Source of the DNA: Acridotheres tristis
Lineage: Eukaryota > Chordata > Aves > Passeriformes > Sturnidae
Assembly (NCBI GenBank): GCA_037013685.1
Contig: CM072886.1
Location: 2,108,001 to 2,172,000, forward strand
Reading direction: 5' to 3'
Length of the DNA: 64,000 bases
Shown here: in pieces, positions 1 through 12,689 of the stretch
Layout of the letters: each line of letters begins with the position of its first letter
How positions within the stretch are numbered: the first letter of the stretch is position 1
The notes under the pieces: generated by a model
What the model was told of the DNA's origin: nothing
What the model saw: the letters and a program-made list of their open reading frames with translations, nothing else
Database searches by the model: none
Program-made: the position numbers and the translations under genes

Positions 1-1870
1 AAATGGGAACATTCACTAAGTGCTAATGCAGTAAAGATAATTATGTTCTTAACAACAGCAGTGTCCTTTGGGTGACAAGCATTTTTTAATACTGTAATAT
101 TCAAGGTTTCCATACACATTGCTCACTCACCAAAAAATTCTTATTAAAAGAATTTGATTTCAATATTAACATAGAGCAGAAGCAAACCCCAGTTATTTCT
201 AGAAGGAGAGAGTACTGGACATCCTGTGAGATGTGCAGGTGTGTATTTCAAGCAAAACTATAATTGTTGCCACTTTCCTCCTCCAGCTTTGAAGTGAAAT
301 GGGTTTGTGCAGCATCTCCTTCATCCCACCTTCTTTACTGCTATTGTTTCCCATGATACACATCTTTCTCCACAAGAATTTGTCAATTTTTGTATTCACT
401 AATCTGAGAAGGCCCAGGACAGCTGTGGATGCTGGTGGTCCATCCGTCCCTTTTATGTCCAGGTAAGCACCTTGTAGTCACCACCTCCTTTGCAGAGGAG
501 TTCACATCCATCAGGACTCCCTAAATCCCTCCTTTACGGTTTCCACACAATGCATTCAGCAAGAGGAGCACTTTGTGTGCTGCACATTTTGTCCCTTTCA
601 AAGAGAAAAATTGGGGATTTCAGTGTCTTCTCTGTCTTTTCGTTTCCAAAGTCCCAAATCAGACAACCCGGGGTTATTTAAGTATATTTGAGTATAAATG
701 TATCTGCTGTTCCTGCACAGATGAATTTCCCCCTAAACTGAATTAACTACATTGACAAGAACTCTCTAGAAAGGAGTTCCAGTGAGTGGCTCTGGCATTA
801 ATAGCTGCTTAATTGACACCTAAATCCAGGTGAGAGGATTTTCCCCCGGAAAGTCAATACTACAATAACAATTCTCTTTGTGTTTACAAAGCTGACAATG
901 GTTTTTCACACCCTGCCCCACCTAGCAGAGGGAAACCAGCATTGCTTTATGTGCAATGAAATGTAGTTTTTCGGCTTTAGGTAGAAGGTTTGTCCTCATT
1001 CTATGGCTGAATTCTGCCTGTGGGATCTATTCCTGATGTGAGGAATTTGTACTCACCCTGTTAAGATTGGGTGAGGAAAGCAAACTCATTCAGCTGAAGT
1101 GTTTGCACCTGGAGGAGGTCAGAACAGCTTTAAATTGGGGGTCAGAATTAACAGGAGTTCAGAATAAGGGAAATTTTCATTATCCACCTCACCAAGCTGA
1201 GTTGTGTTAGTTTCAATTTGGTCTTTTTTTGGTTCCTGAAATGGAAAAGCTTTGGTAATGAGTTTCTACAGCCAGATGACAACAGTGAGGACTCTCGTTT
1301 GTCTTCATTGCTGAAGTGCTTCAAACCTGTGTGTCAGCCTAAACTTCTCCAGCACCCTGCCAGCCCTTGGCTTCTCAAGGATTTTTTATCTCCTGACCAG
1401 AGATGTGTTCTAGCTGTGTGTGTGGGACCCCATCCCAGAAACTTCCTGGAAATTTCTCCCTTGTTGGAGCAATTGCTGCTTTAAACTTTGCCTTAATAAC
1501 ACCTAAAATGCTTTTTCCCTGTGAACAGACTATAGCACTTGGTGTCAAATCTGAAGAATTTCACTCTTGTTCAAGGCTTGGGCAACTTCCAGAGCTGGCA
1601 TATTACTATGGATGTGAGCAGCTCTCCAAAGAATGCTGCATTAATTTACATTTTGCACTGTAATTAGATTGGATTTGAATGATGAGAGTTGCTGAATTCT
1701 AGACATCTTTTGTTGATGTTGGAAAAGGTGCCTGTTGCCTCCTGCCACTCCTGAGCTCCACAGCACAGCCCTTGTGTTTCTAATCTGCCACGAGAACCAT
1801 GTGTATTATAACTGCAGACAAATAAATCATCATGCACATAGAAGAAATGAACTGATGCAGTTGGATGTTA

Positions 1871-1962
1871 AATCCCAGAACGGTTTGGGCTGGAAGGGGG
1901 CTTAAAAACCATCTTGTTCCACCCCCTTGTCATGGGCAGGGTCACCTTCCACTAGAGCAGGT
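1871..1962 (-). repeat. CR1 LINE fragment
   Basis: A short 3'-end fragment recognised by the GGTTTGGGCTGGAAGG core and the following CCATGGGCAGGG-like segment, diverged here. Reading on the plus strand shows the reverse complement of CR1. Confidence 0.8.
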
Positions 1963-2286
1963 TTTCTAAAGCAAGGACTCAATCTTGATATTAATTGCTG
2001 TTCTCACTTTATTTAGCTGCTCTAAGATGAGTTAGTGGGAGGGAGGCAGTGACATCCTCCTCTTTTGCAAGTCCTTTTGAGTTTACCTTGACTTTTTATC
2101 TCTTTTGTTTCCTTTTTTTTTTTAAGCATTTTCAAATGGCTCAAGTGAAATGTTCCATTTCACGTCACAGTAAAATTTATTTTCAAATGGTATTTTTATG
2201 ACTCTCTTTAAAGGGGAAAAAATTTTCTGTAGCATGTCTGTTTTAGCATTTTGTTAAAAAAAAACATAGTTGGTTCTGTCTGAATT

Positions 2287-2391
2287 CTTTTCCTTTCCTT
2301 TTTCCTTTTTCTTCCTCCTTTTCTCCTTTCCTTCTCCTTTTCTTTCTTTTCTTTTCCTTTTTCCTTTTTCCTTTTCCCTTTCCTTCTCCCC
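2287..2391 (+). repeat. Polypyrimidine tract (CCTTTTC-type)
   Basis: About 105 bp made almost wholly of C and T, with irregular CCTTTTC units. It is a candidate triplex-forming (H-DNA) sequence. Confidence 0.85.
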
Positions 2392-3448
2392 AGCAGCCAT
2401 ACAAATGCAATCAGTTGTTCACACAAGCCCTAATCACTGATCCAGCTGATGAATTCCAAATTTTTCCTTGGAGATGGGGGAGCTGTTGAGAGCCCAGAAT
2501 TGAGCTGTACTCTACAATTTTAATTCCAAGCTTTATCCTTGCCCAATTCTGGCCAAAATTACAGTAATTGTCTCAGAAACTGAGGATTCCTGGCCAATAA
2601 TGGAAGCAGGGGAGGGTAAAACCATTCAGTCTTCTCCAGGTCAGGAAATTTGCAAAGAGATCCTTGGAAATGTGACCATCATGAACTGGAATAGGGCTGA
2701 GTTCAGACTCAGCCAAGAGGAACCTTCTCCCATTGTGGACCAACATATTTGGAATTCTCTCAAAAGCCAGAGAATTCCTGGAACCCCCTGTTTAGACTCC
2801 TACCTGTGAACTAAACAGGACATAAGGAGAGCTGGAATTTAGTGGCCAACTGGATCACACTTGATGGGAAATACTCGATGAGACGGAATGAAAACCTGCA
2901 TTCCAACCCAAAAATCACATTACACACATAAATCTATTACACGCAATAAATTCCTTCATCGCTGCCAACTGAGGCCATATTTCTACCAGATCCCCATATT
3001 TTTTTTTTTTAGCTGGGAGCAGATAGGACATAATGAAATATTATGGGTTTTAATGGCTTTATGCCAAAGAGCTCAGAGTTAAGTGGCTGATAAGAAAGAG
3101 CCATTGAATTAGGTATCCCAGAGTAATAAATCTGTAAGAGCTGGGGGAGGCAGATTCTTGGCAGCAGTGCCCAACTCAGTGTTGGGGTCTTGCTGCTGGT
3201 GTTTTACTTCTTTTGTAAAATATGTTTCACAAGTGGATTCAGGTAAAAAAATGACAATAGGGTGCAGACACATTTCAGGAATATGTGGGTGTTGTTCAAT
3301 CCTAGTTTATTTCACATCAAATATTGGCATCCCTGAGCTTTAAAAGCCACTTCCTTGGTTTGGAGCTGATATTAAATGACAGAACTCCTGTTTGTCACCC
3401 AGGACACCTAATTATCAAGCTATTGAAGTTCTGAGTTGGATTAATTTT

Positions 3449-3595
3449 CCCATCCCTGGAAATGTTCATGGCCAAGTTGGACAGGGCTTGGAGCAACTTG
3501 GTCCATGGAAAGTGTCCCTGCCCATTGCAGGGGGTGGAACAAAATCTGCTTTGGGGTCTCTTCCAACCCAAACCAGTCTGTGATTTTATGATTCC
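3449..3595 (+). repeat. CR1 LINE fragment
   Basis: CR1 3' end in plus orientation: CATCCCTGGAAATGTTCATGG at the start, CTTCCAACCCAAACCAG near the end, then the GATTTTATGATTC tail. Confidence 0.85.
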
Positions 3596-3991
3596 TCCTA
3601 ATGTCTGGACAACAAAATGTGCTTTAGAGTGTCCTGTCTTCCCCAACAAGCACATCAAATCACAGGTTTACAAGCCAAATGTTTTCCTTATTTTTCCTCC
3701 CTCTATCTCAGCCATTGTACAATAATTATGTAGATTTGCTCTGAAAACCAGAGGCAGGGGTGATATTGGCTGGTTTTCAAGTTACTTCAAGGTGTTGATC
3801 TAGCCTGGGAGGAGTGGAGATGTTTCCCAGGGGAGAGGTTTAATCAGAATTGATGGGTGGGGATGGACTCTAGGAGAGGGGTTCTCACGTGGAACCATGG
3901 AAAAGGATCTGGTGCCATGTACAGGAAACTTCTGCCTCTCTGCTCTTTGGATGCAAGGCCAGTTCAGTTCTGAGCTTTGCACACCTTTACC

Positions 3992-4137
3992 TGGGGGAGT
4001 CCCCACCCCTGGAGGTGTCCCAGGAAGGGCTAGACCTGGCTGGTGACAGGATGGGGATCAATCACAGGCTGGACTCGATGGTCTGGAAGGGCTTTCCCAG
4101 CCTCAGTGATCCTGTGGAATTCTGTGCATTCTGTGAC
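3992..4137 (+). repeat. CR1 LINE fragment
   Basis: Plus-oriented CR1 3' end with the GACTCGATGGTCTGGAAGGG-type core and a decayed ATTCTGTG tail. Confidence 0.75.
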
Positions 4138-5775
4138 CCGGGAAATGGCAGTTTTAAGATGACACTGCCACTCACCTGCCTTTTTTCTTATGATCCAACA
4201 AAGGAGTAAATGCATAAGGAGTTCTCCAGTAGGAATGATTTCTCTGGGAGCACGGTCAGGGTCAGGAGAGGTTTTTAGGCTTTCAGAAAGTGCAGTGTTA
4301 CAGCTGTGACACCATGCCTGGGCTCCTCGTGCCACATGTCTTTGGGATCCTTGGACAACCCAGCATCTTTCTGAGCTGAGCACTGTTAAATTCCCCCTGA
4401 GGATTGCACTGAGCCATATTCAGCCTTTATATCCCCAGTGTGAGGGTACAGATACAGCCCATTGCATGTGGAGTGATTTAACCACTAGGATTGATCCACT
4501 GCATGGGAAATTGCTTTAATGTCGTGGAAATCACAAAATTCCTCATCCTGGTATTTTGCCATGGAAACCACGGGGGATCAAAGGAAGAGGATGTCATTTG
4601 CCATCTTTAAACATGATTCTTTCTAATAGAGAAAGATGCTTTTGCAGTCATAAAAACTGAATTTACATGGAGAAGCCCTAAAAGCCAAGCTCAAAACCTT
4701 CCAGAGGTTGTGATTGCATGTTCCATCAAATCCAGAATAATTCTGTGTGCCTAAGAAAAGCCATGCTTTGCTCTTTGCCAGCCAGGAAGGACACAGAGGA
4801 CACACAGATGGGACCAAAGAGGATTGGGCTGTTTGGTTTTTTTCCAGACTCCTCAGGCAACCTTCATCAAACCTACTTACATTCATTTCTGAGCAGTGAT
4901 TGGAGTTCCTCACGTGGAAGATGTTTTTTTTTTTTTTGGCAGGATGGGATTATCCTCACCTCTACAGACACAGAATAAATGCAATTGGCTGGTTTTTCCT
5001 TTCCCCAGCCTTCACAACCTGTTTTCCTGATTTCTGGCTCAGCCCACAGAGAGATCTAGTGGAAGTCAGCACCAACAGCTTCACCTCTCACAATGGCCCA
5101 GAGCATCTGACCCCTTGCTTTAAATGAAAATGGTTCATCCATGCAGAAAGAGGGACAAATATAGCCAAGACCTGTCATTTCATGTTGTAGGTTTGGCCTT
5201 TATCAGCAGTGTGAACCCTGGGTGTAAATCAGTTTAAGAAGGGGGTGAGTGGCCAGGTTGGTCCCATGGATATGGAAAAACTCACTGACCTCTTGCTGAG
5301 ATCTGTTTTCACTCCCTGATACTCGTGTGCATCAAATATTGTGTCTTTGATATGAACAATTGTTGTTCACTTGTGGTTGCCTGCCTGGCTTTTCTCCAGC
5401 ACAGAGGAAGGCTCATGCTTTGTTGTGAGCAATCAAGATATTTTTTATCATGTCAATAAGATATTTGTTGGACAATAAAGACATTTGTTGGGGGATATTC
5501 CAGCAACAATCAACACATCTATATTTATGTGTCGGGTTGTACATTCCTGTAAATGCAGGAATCATTCCAAGCTTGTGGATGGTGACAAAAGGATGGCAGC
5601 ACGTTTGTGATTCCATAGTTGTCACCTCCATGCACCAGTCCTGCCCTCCAAAGGACCATCCATGCACCCAGCTCGTGCAGTGGTGGAGGTTTTGGGGTCA
5701 TTTGTGTTGGATTTGGTATTGGCTCTTCTGCTGGCACAAACCTTCTCAAAGAAGGTCTCCTCAAAACTCCCATTG

Positions 5776-5858
5776 AAGATGTCCCTGCTCACTGCAAGGA
5801 CTAAATGGCCTTTAAAGGTCCCTTCTAACTCAGATATTTCTATGATTTTCTGATTTTA
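5776..5858 (+). repeat. CR1 LINE fragment
   Basis: Plus-oriented CR1 3' end: GATGTCCCTGCTC, then TTTAAAGGTCCCTTCTAAC and a TATGATTTTCTGA tail. Confidence 0.75.
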
Positions 5859-6042
5859 AGAGTGATTTGGTCTATCTGGTTAACCTTTCAAAGTATGAGG
5901 TCACTATGCTTAACTCTAAGCAAGAACCTCCCCAGCTTACAACTTCCTTCTTAATTTTCCTTCTCTGTGTCTTCTCCAGCGCTGTGAGGAATAAATTAAA
6001 ATATCAGCTGGAACACCTCAGACACAATGTCTTCACAATGGT

Positions 6043-6048
6043 TTTATT
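6043..6048 (-). terminator. Candidate distal poly(A) signal AATAAA
   Basis: AATAAA on the minus strand (GCAATAAAACC). A likely cleavage region lies about 10 to 20 bases downstream, followed by GT-rich sequence (TTGTGTCTGAGGTGTT), the usual layout of a strong mammalian or avian poly(A) site. It could end a long VIPR1 3' UTR or an unrecognised minus-strand transcript. Confidence 0.4.
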
Positions 6049-6492
6049 GCTTGTTTTCAGCAGTGTCAACCACAGAGAAGAACCCCCTCTGAAGCAAGGA
6101 GGTGAACCAAATACAAAGAAAAAAAAAATAATAGCCATTTCATTGCATATGTACACAGTCAGACCAAAAATAAATAACATCAGGCAAAAGGCCATGAAAC
6201 AAGGCAGAGATTTCACCTGTGCTGAGCAAGCAGGCCTGTTCTTGCTGGCATGGAGGATACATCACAAGCACCTGGTACAGAGAAGTCCACAGAGACAGAG
6301 ATTCTCTGCTCACAGCCAGTCCCCATCACCCCCTGCTGTCAAAGCCTATGTACAGGAGGGCAGAGCAGAGGTGGGCACAGCTGGAGTGAGAAGGGTCAGT
6401 TGGCACCAGCTGCTGACCCACAGCTTGAGGTGTTTGGAACAGGCTCTGAAAAATGCACTTTCGAGTTCAAAAATGCCTTTTCAAACTCGATT

Positions 6493-6511
6493 TATCATCA
6501 TCATCATCATC
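6493..6511 (+). repeat. (TCA)6 microsatellite
   Basis: About six ATC/TCA units in the VIPR1 3' flank. Confidence 0.9.
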
Positions 6512-9500
6512 TGAGTATCAAAATTGTGGTTTTGTTTTTTTGTTTTTTCTTTTAATGTGCTCTACAGATTTCCTCTATGTACAGATGAACAATATCCACA
6601 AAACTTGGGTATAAAACACTGGTGCTCTGCTGCTGCCAATGTGCATGTTCATGGTCTGGCACCCAGAACACAAGTGGGCATTCTTTTCCTTACAGACATG
6701 CAGCCTCCAGTCCCAATGTTTGTTTTCTCCCCTGTGATTCCACAGAATTCTAGAAATAACCAGAATTTCAAACCCAGGGCTCTTCAGGATATAGCACAAC
6801 ATCATGAGAATCAGGACATTCAGGAAGAGGTGGGAAAGTTGGTCTGTGCTCCCAAGAAACTCCTGAGTAAAAGCCAGAGTTTACATCTGCACAGGTCTCC
6901 AGGGGAAATGACAAGGTCAGTCTCTGTAATGATACCTCATCAGACTGATGTGCAAATACTGGGCTTGGAGAGGGGATGGAAAACTGACTGGCTGAAAGGA
7001 AATGGATTGAAATCCACATTTTGGGACATCTGACTCCACGTGCAGGTCTGGGACTTGAATCTTTTCCTCATTACAGCAGTTTAGTGCAGGAATGATGCCA
7101 GCAGAGTCATTCTGGATGGATCCAGAATGGGTGTGTGGGACCCCCTGCTCTTCCAGGTTCATCTCCAGTGAAGCAGCTTTGGGGTGCTGGCCCCACCAGC
7201 ATCAGGGTGGGAAAAGTGCAAATTCACATTGTGAGCCAGGGAATTCAGGAGTGCAATCCCTGTCCCCAGGAGTTTGGCACATTCACGGGTGCAGAGATGC
7301 CACGGGGGGAAGCACAAGGCTGGGAGGGAACCTGGGCTGTGCCAAACACCCGGCCTGAAAGCAGGAGGAATGTTTTATCTGGGTTTTCTGTTTCAGCTCA
7401 TTCACCTTCCAGAGAAGGGACATTGCTTCTGATCCACCTGTGTTTCCACAGGCCATTTATCCAACCAAGATGTGCCTGTGTGGTCAGAATAAAATAAGCT
7501 TCATGAAGACACACACTGGCATTTCCTAGTTTGAGAGATTCCCTTTTAGTCTGAAATTATTTCCTGTTTCCTTTCCCCGTATTTCCTTTCCCCTCGTTTA
7601 AACCCTGGGGTGAGGCTGGAAGGAATGGAGACAAAGCAATCCCACCAAACCCCTTTAATCCCTGTCATGGAGCCAAGTGGTGTTCATTCACTCCTGAGCT
7701 TTCTTTGGAACTTCATTTTGCTTTTGAAAAACTCCCAGCAATCTTTCACTAGTCAGCAGGTGCATTTCTCTCTGAAAGCATTTCCATCAGATTGGAGCAG
7801 AGATTTGGGGTTAATCCCTTTGCCCACAGAGCCCTGTGGCACAGACATGACCCTCATTGCTTTTGAGATGAATGGGAGCCCAGTGGGATACAGAGAAATA
7901 AATAATTCTAATTATTACTTCATGTATAAAATATCTCTTCTCCAGCAACACCTTCCTGGAGAAGATTTGTTTCCTAGCAAAAACACTCCAAACAAACCAA
8001 AAATAAACCAAAATGCTCAGATCTTTCATCTTCTGGCCTTTCCCCTTTTCCATTCCACAACTGCAGTAATGCTGCTGCTGCATACATAACTCTGATCTTA
8101 AAAACTTGTTTGATTTTAATGCCCCTAAAATTCTGCAACAGAATTTCTTTTCTAAACCCTAAACACGATCGTACTCTCATTTCTTGCTGTTTGTGAGAGG
8201 GACACAAAGCAACACAGGTCCCAGCTGAACAGAAATATTTACAGTCTAATGGTAGCATTGAACCTGGTACCTCTAGACCTTGAGAAAATAATTTATTGTT
8301 TATATTTTAATTGTTTTATACTTATTTTTTTTAATAATTCGATCATTGGAGTATAGAACAGGAGGGGCTTACTCTATTCCTTGATGCAGAAAGGGAGTAA
8401 ACAGCTCCATAATGAAGAAAAAGGAATTATTTTGAAGGCAAATCCCAGTTTAATGCTGGTGTAATTCAGGACTCACTGCAGTGCACTGATTGGTGCAAGC
8501 AGGATCAGAATTTGGCTTTATTTCTGTAAAGAGTTTTGGAGCCCAAATTCATGATCCTCAAACGTATCTGTGCCTTTTAACAGAGGCAGAAGTTGTTTTA
8601 ATACACTTTAAGAGGCACACCTCTGATCTTTGTATGCAGCAAATGGAAGTCAGCTCTGTGCTACCCCGGGGCAGGGGGAGCAGCAGAAGAGCTGAGCTCT
8701 GCTGTGTGCTCTGTGTGCGGCCAGCACAGCTCACTCCATGCTGTCATCTGCACTGCAGCCCTCGAATTCCATCTCATTGATGAGCTGGATGAAAACCAGA
8801 GCAGACAAGGCCAAGCCATGGAGCCAAATCCCTGCACTAAGCCAGTTAAACAGGGCCCAGTCCCAATGTCATCATTCACTGCATTGCTCAGATCCCCAGA
8901 GTTAGGAGCTCTGAGTTCACCCCCAGCTCCTCTGCTCTCCTGGAACACGAGGCCAAGGCAGCTGGGCTGGCAGCTCTGCATGGCTCACACTGCCATGCCT
9001 GTCACAGCAGCCACATCCAGCACGCTCATTTAGTCCCCCCAACACCCTCGAGAGCAGGCAGGCGACGTGGCTGGGTGTTCAGTAATGGAATAATCGGGAG
9101 TGGGGTGCCTGGGGGCAATGCTGATGTGCTCAACACTTTTGGAAGGAGCCCCTCAGCCTAGGGAATATCCCACCTTCAGGCTCCTGTGCAGAATAGCCTG
9201 GTGGGGAATCTGACAGGCTGTGGTGAGGGTAAATGCCCAGCTGGGGTTTTTTCCTGCCACTTCTCCAAAAGGCAAACCCTTCCTGCTTGTCTTTGGCATA
9301 TGGTGCTGGCACGGGGCTGGAACACAGGAGAAGCTGCAAACACTCAGCAGAAAGCCCAGCAAATGAGAGGAGCAGGGAGCACAGGGAGAGGAAAGGGAAG
9401 GTGAAGAGCAGAGGGAAAATGCTCAACGTGTCTCAGTGCTGATGGCTCTTCCCCCAGCAAGGCTGCCTGGAACAGATGGGAAGGGATTCCCTCACATCCC

Positions 9501-10010
9501 ACAGAGGAGGCTGCTGGCAATGCTGCTGCACTTCTGCTCTACAGCTCTGTGCTCCAGCTCCTCTGCTGCTTGTCTGGGACCTGAAATCCCAGCTCACACC
9601 TCAGGCACCTCAGGGATGCATTCCCAAGACTGGGCAGTGTTCCTCTGCAGCCCATCAGTTTTGTTGGGTATAAATATTTACCATGACAGATGAACAGGGG
9701 GAATGGCTTTGCAGCCTGATGAATCCAATCTTTCCCAGACTGGCATTGCTTCAAAACTCTGAACCAGTGAGACAAAGCATTTTGCACCAAGTGGAACAAC
9801 TTGGAAGCTGAGACAGAATTTTCTCCTGCTTCTTCTGGGCTTCCTTGAAGTTAGTAATTCACCTGGAAAAATGCAGGTCAGATCCTTGCTTTGAACCAGG
9901 CACAGGAGAAGAATTGGTGTCACTGGTGGGATTTCTCCAGTATTTCCTGGCTGAGTCCTAGTCCAGGTCTGAAAATGCTCAGCAGAGCAATACAAGCACC
10001 AAGCACAAAA

Positions 10011-10163
10011 AGAATCACAGAATATCCTGAGTTAGAAAGTACTCACAAGGATTATTGAGTCCCAGCTCCTGGTCCTGCACAGGACAACCCTAAAAACCAC
10101 ACCAAGTGCCTGAGAGCATTGTCCAAACTCTTCTCGAAATTACTTAAAAGGTTCTTGACTCTG
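10011..10163 (-). repeat. CR1 LINE fragment
   Basis: Minus-oriented CR1, beginning AGAATCACAGAATATCCTGA and continuing with CAGCTCCTGGTCCTGCACAG, a subfamily variant different from most copies in the window. Confidence 0.8.
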
Positions 10164-11308
10164 AGAATCTTGTGGATTTAAACGGGATGTTATTTGAGGG
10201 GTGTCAAGGCATAAGGGCTTCAATACAAGGAAAGTGGGGAAATTTTGAGCATCCTCTTTTTTTCTCTGCATTTTGGGAATCAGGGAGTTGCATTTTGATG
10301 ATCTTATGGCACATCAGAGTTGGATCCTCACTATTGATATAAAGGAGCCATAACAAAGCTGGCTCACACCTGGCCAGCTTGGGGTCACCAGCACTGTAAT
10401 TCCAGGAATTTTCTCATCTTCCTATTATCTTAGGACCTACAGGCCGGGTCTACACTGTGACAGGGTCTGAGCTGGCTCCCTGCAAACTCAGGACTGCAAG
10501 TTTGCCCTTGGTGTATCACAGATCCCAACCCCTTTACTGACTCCAGCATCCCATGCTGTTCTCAGTCCCACACCTGGAGAAATACATTGGGAACATCCAG
10601 CTCAACTGATAACAGGCTCTGGGGACGGCTATGGCAGGGAACACTGCCCTGTCAGGACTCAGAAAGGATCTGCAGTTCTCCTCCTGGGCTCAGCGTGGTT
10701 TGTTGGCATCCTTTGCTTAAGGCAAACAACCCCCAAGCCCAGCAGGCTGCAGCTGCTTCCCTCTGCATCTCACAGTGGAGAAATCGAACTGGTAAGCTGA
10801 GATCTCTGAACTCCCACAGGGGAGCCCACCTCCCTCTCCAGGTGCCTGTGTTGGTGACCCAGACACTTTTTCACAAGGACATGATTTAGTAGGATGGCAG
10901 CAGCCCAGTTACTGAGGGTACCCATGAGCTGGGCAGGGATTTCCCACCCTCAGCATGAAACTTTTTTAACCTCACTCGATGCAGTTGAGTGGGACACAAA
11001 CATGAGCATCTGTATCCGTGTATTTTCTGTCTCCTGACTGAGTTTGGGACTCTGGGCTTGCCTCAAATGAGTTAAGACCGAGCTTTAACATTTCTTCTTT
11101 GCCTCTCCACCATGAAAACAAGAATTAAAAAAAACCCTACTGCCTTGGTTTTCATGGGATCCATGTGCATTCTTCAAGTCGGAATTGCCCCTGTATGGAA
11201 GCTTAGAGGCCTTCAGAAAAGAGGTAAAATGCACACACACAACTTAAATAGCTAACAATGTCTTCTTATAGGATGAAAGTGCCCCACAAAAGCTGAAGAA
11301 GAAATCCA

Positions 11309-11314
11309 TTTAAT
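11309..11314 (-). terminator. Candidate proximal poly(A) signal ATTAAA
   Basis: ATTAAA on the minus strand, about 1.18 kb past the VIPR1 stop codon. A G/T-rich stretch (TTTTGTGGGG) follows about 20 bases downstream. The distance is reasonable for a 3' UTR of this gene, but a variant hexamer alone is weak evidence. Confidence 0.3.
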
Positions 11315-12029
11315 CGTTCCTTCTCTCCTTCATCCCTCCCGGAGTGCCAGCTGTGTGCAGAGACAACCTTGTTCTGATGAAAGCAATTTTACCTGCTGCT
11401 GTGATGCTAATTCCTTTCATCTGGAGAGTGGCTCCTTATGGCAGCTCTGATTCAATTAAGGATTACAGGGCCCTATATTTCCCTTTCCTGACAGTGTGTG
11501 CTAAGCAAGTGCAAATGAATTACAGCCCAATTATTTTCCCCTGATCCCTAATGACCCTGGGTGCATCCATGCACTGAGATCTATGGGAGAACTTAAAGAA
11601 AATAAAAAAAAAAACCACAGGAGTGCTCTGCTTTTGGCACCTGGCCCTGGTTTTTATACATGCAAATCGAGTTTCCTGTTCATGGAACACAACCAAGCAA
11701 AACACCATGTCACCAACACAGTGCAGAGAAGGGTGTCCTCACGCTGACCCTTCTCAGGGATCTGCTCTTCCAAGGGTGCCTGGAAAGCTTCTGCTCCCAA
11801 GGGTGGTGGGGAATTAGCAGAACACACTGGGGCATCCTCCGAGGGGCTTTCCTGGTGCTGCAGCTTCATCTCCACCTGTGTAAAATGTGGGGGCCATGTG
11901 CTGGCCTCTCCCTTCCAGCTCACGTTCCTCCTGTCCCTTCTCCCTGTGTCCCCAACACTGTCTTTGGGTCTTTGGTGCTGTATCATCACCTCTTGTCCAC
12001 AGGAGTTTTGGCACATTCAAATGTTTGGC

Positions 12030-12113
12030 TTTTTTTTTTTTTTCTTTCCTGCTTTTCTGCCGCTGTCTCTCCTTTACTGGCTCATTAGAAAAAAAAAAAA
12101 AAAAAAAAAAAAA
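12030..12113. repeat. T14 / A25 inverted homopolymer pair
   Basis: On the plus strand T14 (12030-12043) and A25 (12089-12113) are separated by 45 bp. In a VIPR1 transcript this would read U25 then A14 and could pair into a hairpin inside the 3' UTR. Confidence 0.7.
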
Positions 12114-12497
12114 GTGCAATTTGCCTGTTTCAGAGATGCCAGTTCTGGTAAAACCACCAAGGATTGAGGTTTCCCCTCCCTTACCCCCAGCACTTCATCA
12201 TTTATGACACAACAGCATCTCCCAGGCTGTCCTCAAGCAACTTGGACAATTCCTCAGAGTTATCAACCCCCGAGGGCTTGAAACTGAAGAGTGAAAGGCC
12301 TGAAAAGAGGGAGAGCAAGAGTGTTCCTCTTGGCTTGTCCCATCTCATCCTGGGTGCCAGCGCCTTTTCCAGTTGTGTGTCCTCTGTTGGCTCATGTGGA
12401 GCAGGTCATTTCACAGGGGTTTGTCATGGGACCACTGATTCCCGGGGCTCCTCGTGTCTCAGTTTTGGATGCTCAGTGCCTGGGGAGCCTCTCCCCA

Positions 12498-12689
12498 TCA
12501 CACCAGAGAGAACTCAGCCTGGAAGCCGGAGCAGCGGCGTGTTTTGGGCGAGCACTTGGTCAGCATGGAGATCTGGGTGCTGAAGTTGGTGCCATTGCTG
12601 CCCAGGGAAGGGTGGTGGTACTTCATGTCCGAGCCCAGGAACCTCTCCAGGTGCCACCTCCGCCACTTCCTCTTGAGCTCAGCTTGCAC
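12498..12689 (-). CDS. VIPR1: VIPR1 exon 13: helix 8 and C-tail, to stop
   Basis: The coding part of the last exon gives residues 332-394. VQAELKRKWRRWHLERF forms basic helix 8. A Ser/Thr-rich tail follows with several possible GRK or PKC sites (GTNFSTQ, SMLTKCS). The protein ends FQAEFSLV and then TGA, at 12500-12498. The terminal Ser-Leu-Val fits a class I PDZ-ligand pattern, as in mammalian VPAC1. The acceptor is ACGCCCAG. The 3' UTR continues below 12498. Confidence 0.95.
   Translation of the reverse strand: MQAELKRKWRRWHLERFLGSDMKYHHPSLGSNGTNFSTQISMLTKCSPKTRRCSGFQAEFSLV

Larger units (their letters stand above)
1..6042. other. Intergenic DNA, no gene seen
   Basis: No coding sequence is recognised here. 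The stretch holds four CR1 fragments (1871, 3449, 3992, 5776) and a long pyrimidine tract (2287-2391). In mammals SEC22C lies convergent to VIPR1 on this side; I looked for fragments of its protein and saw none. Confidence 0.6.
6043..12497 (-). other. VIPR1: VIPR1 3' UTR and/or downstream flank
   Basis: This 6.4-kb stretch follows the stop codon and holds no recognisable coding sequence on either strand. At least its upper part must be 3' UTR. How far the transcript runs is open: a proximal ATTAAA lies about 1.2 kb after the stop, and a distal AATAAA about 6.4 kb after it. It contains one minus-strand CR1 fragment (10011-10163), a T14/A25 pair (12030-12113) and a (TCA)n microsatellite near 6493. 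Open frames of 70 to 170 codons here match nothing I know. Confidence 0.5.

Noticed and set aside
5867..6514. 215-residue plus-strand open frame, the longest in the window
   Set aside because: Low-complexity and Lys-rich in places, overlapping a poly(A)-site-like region on the other strand, with no family resemblance and no splice or start context.
6524..7033. 169-residue plus-strand open frame
   Set aside because: No recognisable domain, composition like translated non-coding DNA; overlapped by other open frames on both strands.
1..12000. Possible SEC22C exons, the mammalian neighbour of VIPR1
   Set aside because: I scanned the frames for SEC22C-like longin or membrane segments and saw none. 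The neighbour is probably outside the window or not in this order.
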